Shown piece by piece: positions 18,085 to 28,537 of a stretch of 64,000 nucleotides of DNA. A program made the translations under genes and the position numbers. Position 1 is the stretch's first letter, and each line of letters starts with the position of its first letter. Under the pieces are notes generated by a model that ran no database searches, was not told the origin of the DNA, and worked only from the letters and a program-made list of their open reading frames with translations. Location of the stretch: contig NZ_NFSC01000028.1 in assembly GCF_002157505.1 (NCBI RefSeq), positions 372,001 through 436,000 of the forward strand. The letters run 5' to 3'. Source of the DNA: Arthrobacter agilis (GTDB lineage: Bacteria; Actinomycetota; Actinomycetes; Actinomycetales; Micrococcaceae).

Positions 18085-19268
18085 CGCCCGGCTCCCGCCG
18101 CGGCGAGGACCAGATCGGCCATCCGCCGGTCCGCGTCGCGGACGCCCTGCGCATGCGATGCCGCCGACATCCGGCCGAGGCGCACGGGGTCGGTGACGAG
18201 CGTCAGCACGTTCTCCCGGATCCACCGGGGGGTGAACGCAGCGTCCTCGACCAGAATGGCTCCGCCGGACTCCACGAGTCCCGCGGCGTTGAGCCTCTGC
18301 TCTCCGTTGCCGTGCGGCAGGGGGACGAGCACGGCGGGCAGGCCCACCGCGCTGATCTCGCTCACGGTCGCGGCACCGGCGCGCGCGATGAGCAGGTCGG
18401 CTGCTGCATAGACCCGCTCCATCCCGTCGACGAACTCGACCTGGTGGTAGCCGGGCGCCGCCAGCGGGGCGCCATCGGTGCCGGGCACCTGCTTGCCGCG
18501 CCCCGTGATGTGGAGGACCTGCACGCCGGCGGCGGTCAGCTCGGGAACCGCGGCGGCGAGGGACCGGTTCAGGCTCGCCGCTCCCGAGGACCCGCCGGTC
18601 ACGATCAGCGTCGGACGGTCCGGTTCGAGCCCGAGGGACGCGCGGGCCCCCGCCCGGGCTGCTGTGCGGTCGAGGTCCGCGATGCTCCTGCGCATCGGCA
18701 TGCCGACCAGGACCGCATCGGCGAGTCCCGTCCCCTCGAACGCGACGGCGACGCGTGCCGCGATCCTGGCCCCTACCCTGTTCGCGATGCCGGGACGCGC
18801 GTTCGCCTCGTGGATCACGACAGGCACGCGTCGCATCCAGGCCGCGAGGTAGACCGGAGTGGAGACATACCCGCCCACGCCGACGACGACGTCGGCCGCG
18901 GCGTCGGACAGGATCGCGCGCGCCTGCCGGACGGCGCGCACGAGGCGGACCGGGAGCTTGACGAGGTCGGTCGACGGCCGCCGCGGCAGGGGCACGCGGT
19001 CGATCGTCCGCAGCTCGAACCCGGCGGCGGGGACCAGTCGCGTCTCCATGCCTGCTTCGGTTCCGACGGCGGTGATGCGTGTTCCGGGACGCTGCTCGAT
19101 GATCGCTCCCGCAATGGCGAGCAGGGGGCTGACATGCCCGGCCGTCCCGCCACCCGCGAGGACGACCGACACCGTGCGTTCAAGCGTGCGATCAGCCGTG
19201 CCTTCAACCGTGCGTTCGACCGTGCGTTCGACCGTGGGTTCGACCGTGCGTTCAGGGGGGGATGTCAT
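18081..19268 (-). CDS. murG: MurG N-acetylglucosaminyltransferase (lipid II synthase) with repetitive N-terminus
   Basis: Peripheral membrane GT-B enzyme that transfers GlcNAc from UDP-GlcNAc to lipid I, giving lipid II. The acceptor-binding loop [17 protein letters not shown] begins at about residue 38; [11 protein letters not shown] and [10 protein letters not shown] follow, and the UDP-GlcNAc site includes [13 protein letters not shown] and [12 protein letters not shown]. The unusual part is the first ~34 residues: seven four-residue units of ERTV type, encoded by a 12-bp tandem repeat. The ATG overlaps the ftsW stop (ATGA). A GTG exactly at the end of the repeat (19170-19172) could start a normal-length protein, but has no Shine-Dalgarno. 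Murein pathway order is otherwise standard. Confidence 0.95.
   Translation of the reverse strand: MTSPPERTVEPTVERTVERTVEGTADRTLERTVSVVLAGGGTAGHVSPLLAIAGAIIEQRPGTRITAVGTEAGMETRLVPAAGFELRTIDRVPLPRRPSTDLVKLPVRLVRAVRQARAILSDAAADVVVGVGGYVSTPVYLAAWMRRVPVVIHEANARPGIANRVGARIAARVAVAFEGTGLADAVLVGMPMRRSIADLDRTAARAGARASLGLEPDRPTLIVTGGSSGAASLNRSLAAAVPELTAAGVQVLHITGRGKQVPGTDGAPLAAPGYHQVEFVDGMERVYAAADLLIARAGAATVSEISAVGLPAVLVPLPHGNGEQRLNAAGLVESGGAILVEDAAFTPRWIRENVLTLVTDPVRLGRMSAASHAQGVRDADRRMADLVLAAAGAGR
19171..19254. repeat. 12-bp tandem repeat in the 5' end of murG
   Basis: Seven consecutive 12-bp units; two are identical (ACCGTGCGTTCG) and the others differ by 1-4 bases. In the murG frame they read [28 protein letters not shown]. 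The period is a multiple of three, so expansions and contractions stay in frame. Confidence 0.9.
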
Positions 19269-20671
19269 GAAAGGACGTGGCTTCTTCCGGAGGTGGCGGT
19301 GGCAGGGGCGCCTGCGGACGTGTGCGGGGTCTTGCGCGCGAAGGACAGCAGGACGCCGACGGCGGCGAGCGTGAACGTCAGCGCGGAGCCGCCGTAGGAG
19401 ATGAAGGGCAGCGGTACGCCGATGACGGGCAGCAGGCCCGTGACCATGCCGATGTTGACGAAGGCCTGGCCGATGATCCAGACGAGGACGGACCCCATGA
19501 GGATCCGCACGAAGGGATCGGTGTAGCGCAGCGCCACCCGGATGGTGGCCACCGCGAGGATGCCGAACAGGAGCACGACGACGAGGGTGCCGATCAGCCC
19601 GAACTCCTCGCCGATGATCGCGAAGATGAAGTCGTTGTGCGCTTCCGGGATCCAGTTCCACTTCTGCCGGCTCTGTCCGATCCCCACGCCGAACCAGCCG
19701 CCGGAGGCCATGGCGAACAGGCCGTTGTTCGACTGCAGGCAGAGGTCGGCGCCGTCGTCGCAGTTCAGGCCCAGCCAGGCACTGATGCGCCCGCCGCGGT
19801 TGGAGCTCGTGGCCACCATCAGGAGGGACCCCGCCAGCGCGACGGCTCCGGCCAGGGAGAACAGCTTGAGCGGCGCCCCGGCGAAGAACAGCGCCGCTCC
19901 GGCGATCATCATGAGGACGAGTCCGGTTCCGAGGTCCCCGCCGATGAGGACGAGGCCGATCGGCAGGCCGCCGAGGGGCAGGGCCGGGATCATGGCGTGT
20001 TTCCAGTCCCGAATGAGCGCCTTCTTCCGCTCGAGCACGGCGGCGAACCAGAGCGCCAGTGCGAGCTTCGTCGGTTCGGACGGCTGGAAGGTCTGGGAGC
20101 CGATGCGGATCCAGTTCTTGTTGCCGTTGATCTCCACGCCGATCAGGAGCACCAGGATCAGCAGCGCGATGGCGATGCCGAGGCTGGGCCATGCGAGTGC
20201 CTTGTAGGCGCGGGGGCCGAGCCGGGAGAGGACGAGCATCAGGACGAGGCCTGCACCGGCCCAGATGGCCTGCTTCAGGAAGAGGTCGAAGGTGTGCTTG
20301 CCCTCGGAGATGGCCTCGACGGACGAGGCCGAGAGGACCATCATCAGCCCGATGGCGGTCAGCGCGAGGGCCGAGCCGAGAATCAGGTAGTAGCTCGACC
20401 CGGAGGGCGCCCGGTCGGAGCCTTCGAGGAAGGTCCAGCCGCGCTTCGCCAGCGCGCGGAGGCCCCTGCCTGCCTGCTCGGAAGAGATGGGGCGCGCCTC
20501 CGTCGTCGGCCCGCCGGGCTTGATGGTCCGTGCCCTGGCGGCGGCGCTCCCGGCAGTCGTGCTGCCCGCCGGAGTCGCGTTGCCGGGGCTGGCGGTCCTG
20601 CCCGCCTCCTTGGTCCGGACCGGCCGGACGGAGGGCTTGCGTCCGCCAGGCCGGGTTGGGGTGGCCACCAT
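19265..20671 (-). CDS. ftsW: SEDS peptidoglycan glycosyltransferase FtsW
   Basis: Polymerises lipid II at the septum together with a class B penicillin-binding protein. About ten hydrophobic segments run from residue ~95 ([18 protein letters not shown]). SEDS landmarks include [43 protein letters not shown] and the final [11 protein letters not shown]. About 90 residues of Ala/Thr/Arg-rich cytoplasmic tail precede the first membrane segment. The ATG overlaps the murD TAA by one base (TAATG). 468 aa. Confidence 0.95.
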   Translation of the reverse strand: MVATPTRPGGRKPSVRPVRTKEAGRTASPGNATPAGSTTAGSAAARARTIKPGGPTTEARPISSEQAGRGLRALAKRGWTFLEGSDRAPSGSSYYLILGSALALTAIGLMMVLSASSVEAISEGKHTFDLFLKQAIWAGAGLVLMLVLSRLGPRAYKALAWPSLGIAIALLILVLLIGVEINGNKNWIRIGSQTFQPSEPTKLALALWFAAVLERKKALIRDWKHAMIPALPLGGLPIGLVLIGGDLGTGLVLMMIAGAALFFAGAPLKLFSLAGAVALAGSLLMVATSSNRGGRISAWLGLNCDDGADLCLQSNNGLFAMASGGWFGVGIGQSRQKWNWIPEAHNDFIFAIIGEEFGLIGTLVVVLLFGILAVATIRVALRYTDPFVRILMGSVLVWIIGQAFVNIGMVTGLLPVIGVPLPFISYGGSALTFTLAAVGVLLSFARKTPHTSAGAPATATSGRSHVLS

Positions 20672-22254
20672 TACGACTCCTTCGCGGTTGTCCCCTGTCC
20701 GCCACGTGCACCGACGGCCGCCATGAAGGCGGCTCCCCGATGCGCATAGGAGGAGAACTGGTCCATAGAGGCAGCGGCCGGAGCCATCAGCACCGTGTCG
20801 CCGTCCCGGGCGAGACGCCCTGCTTCGGCAACGGCCCACTGCATCAGGGAATCGCTGGTCACCGGATCGGACGATCCGGTGCCGCCGCTCCCCTGTCCAG
20901 TGTGAAGGCTGGGGTGGAGGGAGACGGGAACATCGGGTGCGTGTCGGGAGAGGGCGCCCAGGAGCGGTTCCGGGTCCTCGCCGAGGAGCACGACGGCCCG
21001 GAGACGACGGGCGTGGGTCTTCACGAGGTCGTCGTAGGAGACACCCTTGGACAGCCCGCCGGCGATCCACACCACGGAGGAGAACGAGGCCAGCGACGCC
21101 GAGGCCGCATGGGGATTGGTGGCCTTCGAATCGTTGATCCAGAGCACTCCCCCCTCGTTCGCGACGACCTGGATGCGGTGGTCCCCCGGCTGGAAGGCCC
21201 GGATGCCGTCCCGTACTGCCGCGGCCGGTATTCCGGCAGCACGGACGAGGGCCGCAGCGGCCAGGGCGTTGGCCACCAGGTGCCGCGGGACGACCTCCCC
21301 GAGCTCGCTGATGGAGGCGAGCTCGGCGGCCGAATCCTTGCGCTGTTCGATGAAGGCGCGGTCCACGAGCAGGTCCTCGACGACGCCCATCATGCTGATG
21401 GACGGCATGCCGGTCGTGAAGCCGACGGCCCGGCAGCCCTCGACGACGTCGGCCTCCTCGACCATCGCCTCCGTCTCGCGCTGCTCGATGTTGTAGATGC
21501 AGGCGATCCTCGTCCGCTCGTAGACCGAGGCCTTCGCGGCGAGGTAGGCCTCGTAGCTGCCGTGCCAGTCCACGTGGTCCTCGGCGATGTTGAGGCAGAC
21601 GCTCGCGAGCGGCGAGATGGAGTGGGCCCAGTGCAGCTGGAAGCTGGACAGTTCGACGGCGAGGAACTCGTAGCCCTGGGGGTCGCGGATGACGTCGAGG
21701 ATCGGCGTGCCGACATTGCCTGCCGCGACAGCCCGTTTCCCGGCGGCGAGGAGCATGGATTCCGTCAGTCCGACGGTGGTCGTCTTCCCGTTGGTCCCCG
21801 TGATGGTCAGCCATTCGGCGGTGGGCCGGTCCTCGCGGATGCGCACGCGCCACGCGAGCTCGACGTCGCCCCAGATGGGCACGCCGGCGGCCGCGGCCTG
21901 TGCGAGGAGCGGCTGCGTGGGCCGCCAGCCCGGAGAGGTCACGACGAGGTCGGCCTGCTCGCCGTCGACGAGCGGCAGGGAGGCGGCATGGTCCGGGCCG
22001 AGCAGGACGGCGTGCGCTCCCACGATGCGTAGGGTGTCGGCCTTCGCCTCGTTCTCCTCCGTCGCACCGGCGTCCACCACGACGACGACGGCGCCGAGCT
22101 CGATCAGCGTATCGGCCGCGGAGAAGCCGGACGCTCCGATGCCGGCGACCACGACCCGCAGGCCCGCCCAGCCGGCGGCATCCCAGGTGGTCAGGTCCCG
22201 GACGCGCGGCGTCTCCCAGGGAGGGGCACCGGCGGTGCCGTCCGCTTCGCTCAT
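20671..22254 (-). CDS. murD: UDP-N-acetylmuramoylalanine--D-glutamate ligase
   Basis: Adds D-Glu to UDP-MurNAc-L-Ala. N-domain [17 protein letters not shown] (about residues 34-50), ATP P-loop [11 protein letters not shown] (about 150-160), LSSFQL and [11 protein letters not shown] in the central domain, and [10 protein letters not shown] before the C-domain. 527 aa is longer than the ~450-480 norm; part of the excess is a Gly/Ser-rich insert late in the protein ([12 protein letters not shown]). The ATG overlaps the mraY stop by four bases. The frame is open four codons further up but not used. Confidence 0.96.
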   Translation of the reverse strand: MSEADGTAGAPPWETPRVRDLTTWDAAGWAGLRVVVAGIGASGFSAADTLIELGAVVVVVDAGATEENEAKADTLRIVGAHAVLLGPDHAASLPLVDGEQADLVVTSPGWRPTQPLLAQAAAAGVPIWGDVELAWRVRIREDRPTAEWLTITGTNGKTTTVGLTESMLLAAGKRAVAAGNVGTPILDVIRDPQGYEFLAVELSSFQLHWAHSISPLASVCLNIAEDHVDWHGSYEAYLAAKASVYERTRIACIYNIEQRETEAMVEEADVVEGCRAVGFTTGMPSISMMGVVEDLLVDRAFIEQRKDSAAELASISELGEVVPRHLVANALAAAALVRAAGIPAAAVRDGIRAFQPGDHRIQVVANEGGVLWINDSKATNPHAASASLASFSSVVWIAGGLSKGVSYDDLVKTHARRLRAVVLLGEDPEPLLGALSRHAPDVPVSLHPSLHTGQGSGGTGSSDPVTSDSLMQWAVAEAGRLARDGDTVLMAPAAASMDQFSSYAHRGAAFMAAVGARGGQGTTAKES

Positions 22255-23351
22255 CCGACGACCCATTCCGCGTAGAAGATTCCGAGTGCGCTCGCCACGA
22301 AGAGCCCGGCGAGGATCCAGAACCGGACGACCACCGTGACCTCCTGCCAGCCCTTGAGTTCGAAGTGGTGCTGCAGGGGTGCCATCTTGAAGACGCGCTT
22401 GCCGCCCGACAGCTTGAAGTAGCCCACCTGGATGATCACGGACAGCGTGATCATCACGAACAGTCCGGCCAGGATCACCAGGAGGAGCTCGGTGCGGGAC
22501 AGGATCGCGAACCCGGCGATCGCGCCGCCGATGGCCAGCGAGCCGGTATCACCCATGAAGATCTTCGCGGGTGAGGTGTTCCACCAGAGGAAGCCGATGA
22601 GTGCTCCGCACATGGCGCCCGCGATCAGCGCGAGGTCCAGCGGGTCGCGCACTTCGTAGCAGACGCTTCCCGCGCCGGGCGAACCGCAGTTCTGGTTGCT
22701 CTGCCAGATACCGATCAGCAGGTAGGCGCCGAAGACGAGGACCGACGCGCCGGCTGCCAGCCCGTCCAGGCCGTCAGTGAGGTTCACGCCGTTGCTCGCC
22801 CCCGTGATGATCAGGTTGGACCACACGACGAAGAGGATCGCTCCGACGAGGGTTCCGGCGAACGCCAGGTCGACCGGCGTGTCACGGATGAACGAGATCG
22901 CGGTCGACGCCGGAGTGCGTCCGGCGTCGTCGGGGAACTTCAGGGCCAGGACGCCGAAGGTCACGCCGACGAAGGTCTGGCCGATGATCTTGGCCGGCGC
23001 GCTCAGGCCGAGGCTGCGCTGCTTGGAGATCTTGATGAAGTCGTCGGCGAAGCCCACCAGTCCCATTCCTGCGGTCAGGAACAGCAGCAGCACTCCCGAC
23101 GCGCTGGGACCGCCCACCGTCGAGCCCGTCGCCATCATGAGCAGGTGCGTCAGGAAGTAGGCCAGCAGCACCGATCCGACGATCACCGCCCCACCCATCG
23201 TGGGAGTGCCACGCTTGGTGTGGTGGGCCGTCGGACCGTCGTCGCGGATGAACTGGCCGTACCCCTTGGTCACGAGGAACCGGATGAAGAGGGGCGTACC
23301 GACGAGGGCGAAGAAGAGTGCCGAGGCCGAGGCTATGAGGAGTGCGATCAC
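22251..23351 (-). CDS. mraY: Phospho-N-acetylmuramoyl-pentapeptide transferase
   Basis: Multi-pass membrane enzyme that moves phospho-MurNAc-pentapeptide onto undecaprenyl phosphate, forming lipid I. Landmarks: KRGTPTMGG (about residue 47), GFADDFIK with the Mg-binding aspartates, [10 protein letters not shown], and [11 protein letters not shown], plus the C-terminal [10 protein letters not shown]. About ten hydrophobic segments. GTG start overlapping the murF stop (GTGA); 366 aa, normal length. Confidence 0.97.
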   Translation of the reverse strand: MIALLIASASALFFALVGTPLFIRFLVTKGYGQFIRDDGPTAHHTKRGTPTMGGAVIVGSVLLAYFLTHLLMMATGSTVGGPSASGVLLLFLTAGMGLVGFADDFIKISKQRSLGLSAPAKIIGQTFVGVTFGVLALKFPDDAGRTPASTAISFIRDTPVDLAFAGTLVGAILFVVWSNLIITGASNGVNLTDGLDGLAAGASVLVFGAYLLIGIWQSNQNCGSPGAGSVCYEVRDPLDLALIAGAMCGALIGFLWWNTSPAKIFMGDTGSLAIGGAIAGFAILSRTELLLVILAGLFVMITLSVIIQVGYFKLSGGKRVFKMAPLQHHFELKGWQEVTVVVRFWILAGLFVASALGIFYAEWVVG

Positions 23352-25015
23352 GGATGCTGGGCCTTTCCGGAAGCGCCAGGTCCACTGCCGGCTTCGAAGT
23401 CTGCGTTCTTGTGGTCCGGCACGTCGGCGGACACGCCCGCCGTGCCGTCGGCCGCTATGTCCGCTGCGACGTCGGCTGTGATGCCGTCCGTGATGCCATC
23501 CGTGACGTCGGCCGGCGCGTCGTCCGGGGTGTCCCCCGGTGGGCCGTCCGGGGCGTCACCCTCGCTGCCGGCCGGCGCCGGCCGGGCGGGGAGTGCCCGG
23601 GCCACACGATCCCCGAGGAAGCGCAGCCCCGCGCCGTTCGAGGACTTGAGCAGGACGATGTCACCCGGCTCCAGCTCGGCGGCGAGCAGCCGCTCGGCGG
23701 CCTCGACGTCGTCGACGTGGACCGCCTCGCTCCCCCAGGAACCCTCGAGCACGGCACCGTTGAACAGCGCACGGGTGTTGGGCCCCACGCAGATGAGCTT
23801 CGAGATGTTGAGGCGCACCACCACGCGGCCCAGGAGGTCGTGCTCCTCGATGGAGCGGTCCCCCAGCTCGAGCATCTCGCCGAGCACGGCCCAGGTCCTG
23901 CGGTGGCCGCGGCCGAGTTCGGCGAGCGTCCGGAGCGCTGCGCGCATCGACTCGGGATTGGCGTTGTAGGCGTCGTTGATCACGGTCACGCCGTTGGGGC
24001 GCTCGGTGCGCTCCATGCGCCAGCGGCTCGCCGCCGACTGCGCCCGGAGGCTCGACGCGATGCGCTCCGGGGCGCAGCCGAGCTCGTAGGCGACGGTCGC
24101 CGCCGCGAGCAGGTTCGCCGTGTGGTGCAGGCCGAGGAGCGGCGAGACGACGTCGTGCTCGCTGCCGTCGGGAAAGACCAGCAGGAAGGAGGGGTTGCCG
24201 TCGGCGGTCGTGGTGCTGTTGCGTGCCCGGACGACGTCAGCGTCCGCCGTGAAGTCGTCGGACGACGTGAAGAACGCGGTCCTCGCACGCGTACGCCCCT
24301 GCATCGCGAGGACGCGCTCGTCGTCCGCGTTGATCACCGCCGTGCCGGACGGTGCGAGGGCCTCGAACAGTTCGCCCTTGGCCCGGGCGATGTTCTCGAC
24401 CCCGCCGAACTCGCCCGCGTGCGCCGATCCGACGCCGAGCACGACACCGATGTCGGGCTGGACGAGCGAGGCGAGGTACGCGATGTGCCCCGGCTTGGTG
24501 GCACCCATCTCGATGACGAGGTACCGCGTGTCCCACCCCGCCTCGAAGACGGTCAGGGGAACCCCGACCTCGCCGTTGTAGGAGCCGCGCGGCGCGACCG
24601 TCGGCCCCTCGGCCGACAGGATGCCCGCGAGCAGGTCCTTGGTGGTGGTCTTCCCCGCCGAGCCGGTGATGCCGACGACGGTCACTTCTCCGTTCCTGCG
24701 GAGCCGGCGGACCGTCTCGGCTGCCAGCTCGCCCATCGCGAGGACGGCGTCGGGCACGACGACGGCGGCGAACGGCGTCCCGTCGGGCCGGGGGACCTCG
24801 CGTTCGGCCAGCGCCAGGACGGCGCCGCGTTCGAAGGCCGCTCCGAGAAAGAGGTGCCCGTCGGACTCCTCGCCGGGCTTGGCGACGAACAGGGACCCGG
24901 GCACGCACTCCCGGGAATCAGTGGCTGCGGAGGTGACGGTGATGGAGGTGGCTCCGGCTCCCACCAGGATCCCGCCCGTGAGTGCCGCGATCTCGGCTGC
25001 GCTGAATTCAATCAT
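23348..25015 (-). CDS. murF: UDP-N-acetylmuramoyl-tripeptide--D-Ala-D-Ala ligase with acidic C-terminal tail
   Basis: Adds D-Ala-D-Ala to the UDP-MurNAc-tripeptide. ATP P-loop [14 protein letters not shown] near residue 113, then [25 protein letters not shown] and [11 protein letters not shown]. The catalytic protein ends around residue 475 ([14 protein letters not shown]). The remaining ~80 residues are an acidic, low-complexity tail rich in Asp, Ala and Gly with short repeats such as [20 protein letters not shown]; it is unlike the usual MurF end. ATG start; murE ends six bases upstream. Confidence 0.95.
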   Translation of the reverse strand: MIEFSAAEIAALTGGILVGAGATSITVTSAATDSRECVPGSLFVAKPGEESDGHLFLGAAFERGAVLALAEREVPRPDGTPFAAVVVPDAVLAMGELAAETVRRLRRNGEVTVVGITGSAGKTTTKDLLAGILSAEGPTVAPRGSYNGEVGVPLTVFEAGWDTRYLVIEMGATKPGHIAYLASLVQPDIGVVLGVGSAHAGEFGGVENIARAKGELFEALAPSGTAVINADDERVLAMQGRTRARTAFFTSSDDFTADADVVRARNSTTTADGNPSFLLVFPDGSEHDVVSPLLGLHHTANLLAAATVAYELGCAPERIASSLRAQSAASRWRMERTERPNGVTVINDAYNANPESMRAALRTLAELGRGHRRTWAVLGEMLELGDRSIEEHDLLGRVVVRLNISKLICVGPNTRALFNGAVLEGSWGSEAVHVDDVEAAERLLAAELEPGDIVLLKSSNGAGLRFLGDRVARALPARPAPAGSEGDAPDGPPGDTPDDAPADVTDGITDGITADVAADIAADGTAGVSADVPDHKNADFEAGSGPGASGKAQHP

Positions 25016-25021
25016 GACGGT

Positions 25022-26674
25022 TCAGGACTCTATCCCGGAGGTGGAAAGCACAGAGAATCCGTGCCTTGTCAACGCGGACCGCAATTCGACGCGGTCGTCG
25101 AGGGACAGGTTCACGCCCTTCACTTCCTGCCACACCTCGTGGCCGCGCCCGGCGATGATGACGGTGTCCGAGGGGGTCGCGAGGGCGACGGCACGGTCGA
25201 TGGCATCGGCGCGGGGGAAGACCTCCAGCACCTCGCAGTCGATCCCTTCCTCCCGCACTGCTGCTTCCGCGCCCGCCCGGACGGCGGCGCGGATGACGGC
25301 GTCGTCCTCGTCGTGCGGGTCGTCATCCGTGACGATCAGGATGTCCGAGAGCCGCGCGCCGACGGCGCCCATGATGGGGCGCTTCGATTCATCACGCTGG
25401 CCGGTGGCTCCGAATACGGAGATGACCCGGCCGCCCGGGCGGCGTACCGAGGCGAGGGTCCGCTCGAGCGCGTCGGGGTTGTGCGCGAAGTCGACGATCG
25501 CCGCGGGGTTCTCGCCGATGAGCTGCATGCGTCCGGGCACTTCCGTGGTGAACGGATCATGCGCATCCAGCGCACGCTGGACGTCCTCCACCGGGACGCC
25601 CGACGCGAGGACCATGACCGTCGCGAGGGCCGCATTGGAGATGTTGAACATCCCGGGCAGGCCGGTGCGGACGCGGAGGTGTTCCCCCGAGCGCCCCGCC
25701 AGGACGAACGCGTGGCCGAGGCCGCTCGGTCCGACGCCGGTCACCGTCCAGTCCGCTGCCGGCCCTCCCCCGTCCTCTCCGGGGTCGGTCCTCAGCCTCA
25801 GGACGGGCACGTCGGCCGCGTCCGCGAGCCTGCGGCCCCACACGTCGTCGACCAGCACCACGGCCCGGCGGCAGCGCTCGCCCGTGAAGAGCGTGGCCTT
25901 GACGGCGAAGTAGTCCTCCATGGTGCCGTGCAGGTCCAGGTGGTCCTGCGTGAGGTTGGTGAAGCCGGCGACGTCGAAGCGCACGCCGTCGACGCGTCCG
26001 AACTCCAGTGCGTGCGAGGAGACCTCCATGGACGCCGCGTCGAGGCCCCGCTCCCGCATCAGTGCGAGGAGGGAGTGCACCTGCGGCGACTCCGGGGTGG
26101 TGAGGGCGCTGGGAATGGCGTCCGCACCGGCCCGGATCTCGATGGTGCCGATGAGTCCGGTGGACCTGCCGAGCGCTTCGAGGAGTGCGTTGAGGAAATA
26201 GGTGGAGGTGGTCTTCCCGTTCGTTCCGGTGATGCCGAACAGGGCCGGAGGAGCATCTGCCCGGTCGTCCCGGCCGCCGGAGAAGATCTCGCGGGCGAGC
26301 GGTCCCACGGCGTGCCGGGGATCGGGGACGACGACGACCGGCGGCATCCTCAGGTCGTCGGCGCCTTCACGGGCCGCGTCGGCCACGATGCGCGCGCCCG
26401 ACTCGTCGGTCAGGATCGCGAGTGCCCCCGCCCGGACGGCCTGCACCGCGAACTCGGCGCCGTGCCGCGTCGCGCCGGGCAGGGCCGCATAGACGTCGCC
26501 CGGGAGGACCGAGCGCGAGTCGAGGGTGATGCCGGTGACGGTGGGAAGTCCGGCCTGTGCCGACGGAGCCCCCTGCACGCCGGCGGCGGCGAGGGCAGCC
26601 GAGAGTTCGACCGGGTGCGGGGCGCGCGGCCGCATCAGGGAAGCAGTGCCCCCCTGCGAGGTGTTGAGTTGCAC
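25022..26674 (-). CDS. murE: UDP-N-acetylmuramoyl-tripeptide synthetase, probably L-lysine-adding
   Basis: Adds the third stem-peptide residue. ATP P-loop [10 protein letters not shown] at 147-156; the carbamylated lysine region EDYFAVKATLF has K259. In diaminopimelate enzymes the substrate motif is DNPR; here the same place reads DDPH (residues 451-454), so the arginine that holds the second carboxylate of DAP is missing. That fits L-Lys as substrate, as expected for Arthrobacter (A3alpha peptidoglycan), though I infer this and ornithine is not excluded. GTG start with GGAGG ten bases before it; an internal ATG at codon 14 is an alternative. 550 aa. Confidence 0.94.
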   Translation of the reverse strand: MQLNTSQGGTASLMRPRAPHPVELSAALAAAGVQGAPSAQAGLPTVTGITLDSRSVLPGDVYAALPGATRHGAEFAVQAVRAGALAILTDESGARIVADAAREGADDLRMPPVVVVPDPRHAVGPLAREIFSGGRDDRADAPPALFGITGTNGKTTSTYFLNALLEALGRSTGLIGTIEIRAGADAIPSALTTPESPQVHSLLALMRERGLDAASMEVSSHALEFGRVDGVRFDVAGFTNLTQDHLDLHGTMEDYFAVKATLFTGERCRRAVVLVDDVWGRRLADAADVPVLRLRTDPGEDGGGPAADWTVTGVGPSGLGHAFVLAGRSGEHLRVRTGLPGMFNISNAALATVMVLASGVPVEDVQRALDAHDPFTTEVPGRMQLIGENPAAIVDFAHNPDALERTLASVRRPGGRVISVFGATGQRDESKRPIMGAVGARLSDILIVTDDDPHDEDDAVIRAAVRAGAEAAVREEGIDCEVLEVFPRADAIDRAVALATPSDTVIIAGRGHEVWQEVKGVNLSLDDRVELRSALTRHGFSVLSTSGIES

Positions 26675-26692
26675 GGTGCTGTGGCCTCCGGG

Positions 26693-28483
26693 TCAGTATT
26701 CGACCGGATAGATGTCCGGCTTCGTCGTCGAGGCCGGAACGTTGTTCGAGTTGAGGACCTGCTTCATGACCTTCTGGAAGGACAAACCTGGAATCAGGTA
26801 GTACAGGTCGCCCTGGGGACGCTGGAGCGTGATCACCACGACGTACTTGGGATCCTCGATCGGCGCGATCCCGGCATAGGACAGAGTGTAGCCGTCGTAG
26901 CCGCCGGTGGCGCCGGGGGCCTCGGCCGTGCCGGTCTTCGAACCGACCCGGTACTGCTCGAGCTCGCCGGACTTGCCGGAGCCCTCCTCGGTGACCGTCT
27001 CGAGCATCTTCCGCGTCTCGGCCGCGGTCTCCTCGGACACGACCCTCGTGCCCTCCGCCTCGGGCACCTTGTGCTCGGTGCCGTCGGGATCGATGTAGGC
27101 GTCAATCAGGCGCGGCTGGAGGCGCACGCCGTCGTTCGCGATCGTCTGATAGACCATCGCGGTGTGGAGGGCGGTCTGCGTGAGGCCCTGCCCGAAGAGG
27201 ACCGTGTACTGCTGGCGGTCGTCCCAGCTGTCCGGAGTGGTCAGCAGGCCCTGGTTCTCCTCGCCGAGCCCTGTCCCGAGCGGCTCGCCGATCCCGAACT
27301 TCTTGAGCCAGTCGTAGCGCTCCTGCTTGGTCAGCTTCTGGCCGATCTGCACCGTTCCGGTGTTCATGGACTTCGCCAGAATGCCGGCGGCCGTCCGCTT
27401 CTCCGTCCCGTGCTCCCACGCGTCCTTGAACGTCTGGTCGCCCACCGTGTAGCGGTTCTCGAGGACGAACTTGGACGTCGGCTCGATGAGTCCCTCCTCG
27501 AGGGCTGCCGCCATGGTGATGACCTTCGTCGTGGAGCCGGGCTCGAAGGAGGCGCTGACGGAGTTCGGACTGCGCTTGTCGGCGGGTGTCGCCTCGGGAT
27601 CGTTCGGGTCGAGCGTCGTCGACTCCGCCATCGCCCGGATCGCGCCGGTCTCCGTCTCGACGACGACGATGTTGCCCCATTCGGCGTTGTAGTCCTTCAC
27701 CTGGGAGGCGATGGTCTGCTGCGCGAACCACTGCAGGTCCTGGTCGATCGTGAGGCGCACGCTCTCGCCGTCCACGGCCGGCACGTCCTCGTTGGTCGCG
27801 TAGGGGATGCGGATGCCGTCACCGCCGATCTCGAAGGTGCGGCTGCCGGCCTCTCCCGTGAGCTCGTCGTCGAGGGAGACCTCGAGCCCGGACCGGGGCG
27901 CCCCGTCCGCGCCGACATACCCGATGATGGACCCCGCGACCGGGCCGGCCGGATAGGTACGCACACTGGTCTTGTCGGCGTAGACGCCGGGGATGCCGAC
28001 GGCCAGGGCGCGGTCCTTGACCTCGGGGGTCACCGACTTCGCCACGTAGTTGAAGCTCTTGTCGCCCATGATCGAGCCCTTGAGGGTCTCCGCGTCGATC
28101 CCGAGGACGGCCGAGAGCTCGGCGAAGCCCTGGTCGATCGGGATGTCCGTCTCGCGCTCGTCCTTATCAGGGACGCTGCGGTCGAATTCCTCGACGGCGC
28201 TCAGGCGCTGGTCCACGACGATGTCGTAGCGCTCGACACTTCGGGCGAAGTACTTGCCGTTCATGTCGACGATCGACCCGCGGATCGGCTGCACGGCCGT
28301 GCTGGTGAGCCGTTTGGACAAGCCCGCCTGCGCCATCCCGTTGAGGTCGAGCGCCTGCAGCTGGAACAGGCGCACGCCGAGGACCAGGAGGAGCACGAGG
28401 ACGAAGGCCAGCCCCACGCGGAGCCGGGTCGAGCCGAGGGCCAGGCGCAGGCTGTCAGGGCTGCCGGTGCGTGCAGGGGTCAC
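26693..28483 (-). CDS. Class B penicillin-binding protein (FtsI/PBP2-type)
   Basis: Septal transpeptidase partner of FtsW. One N-terminal membrane segment (about 21-43), a pedestal/dimerisation domain, then the transpeptidase domain with all three catalytic motifs: S317-TTK, S372-MN and K516-TG. No PASTA domains follow, unlike some Gram-positive PBPs. GTG start, AAGGA seven bases upstream, 596 aa. It lies between ftsL and murE, the canonical ftsI position. Confidence 0.95.
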   Translation of the reverse strand: MTPARTGSPDSLRLALGSTRLRVGLAFVLVLLLVLGVRLFQLQALDLNGMAQAGLSKRLTSTAVQPIRGSIVDMNGKYFARSVERYDIVVDQRLSAVEEFDRSVPDKDERETDIPIDQGFAELSAVLGIDAETLKGSIMGDKSFNYVAKSVTPEVKDRALAVGIPGVYADKTSVRTYPAGPVAGSIIGYVGADGAPRSGLEVSLDDELTGEAGSRTFEIGGDGIRIPYATNEDVPAVDGESVRLTIDQDLQWFAQQTIASQVKDYNAEWGNIVVVETETGAIRAMAESTTLDPNDPEATPADKRSPNSVSASFEPGSTTKVITMAAALEEGLIEPTSKFVLENRYTVGDQTFKDAWEHGTEKRTAAGILAKSMNTGTVQIGQKLTKQERYDWLKKFGIGEPLGTGLGEENQGLLTTPDSWDDRQQYTVLFGQGLTQTALHTAMVYQTIANDGVRLQPRLIDAYIDPDGTEHKVPEAEGTRVVSEETAAETRKMLETVTEEGSGKSGELEQYRVGSKTGTAEAPGATGGYDGYTLSYAGIAPIEDPKYVVVITLQRPQGDLYYLIPGLSFQKVMKQVLNSNNVPASTTKPDIYPVEY

Positions 28484-28537
28484 GGAGGAATCCTTGTCGA
28501 TCAGTACGTGCAGGGCGGAGAGCGGCGGGTGTGCCTG

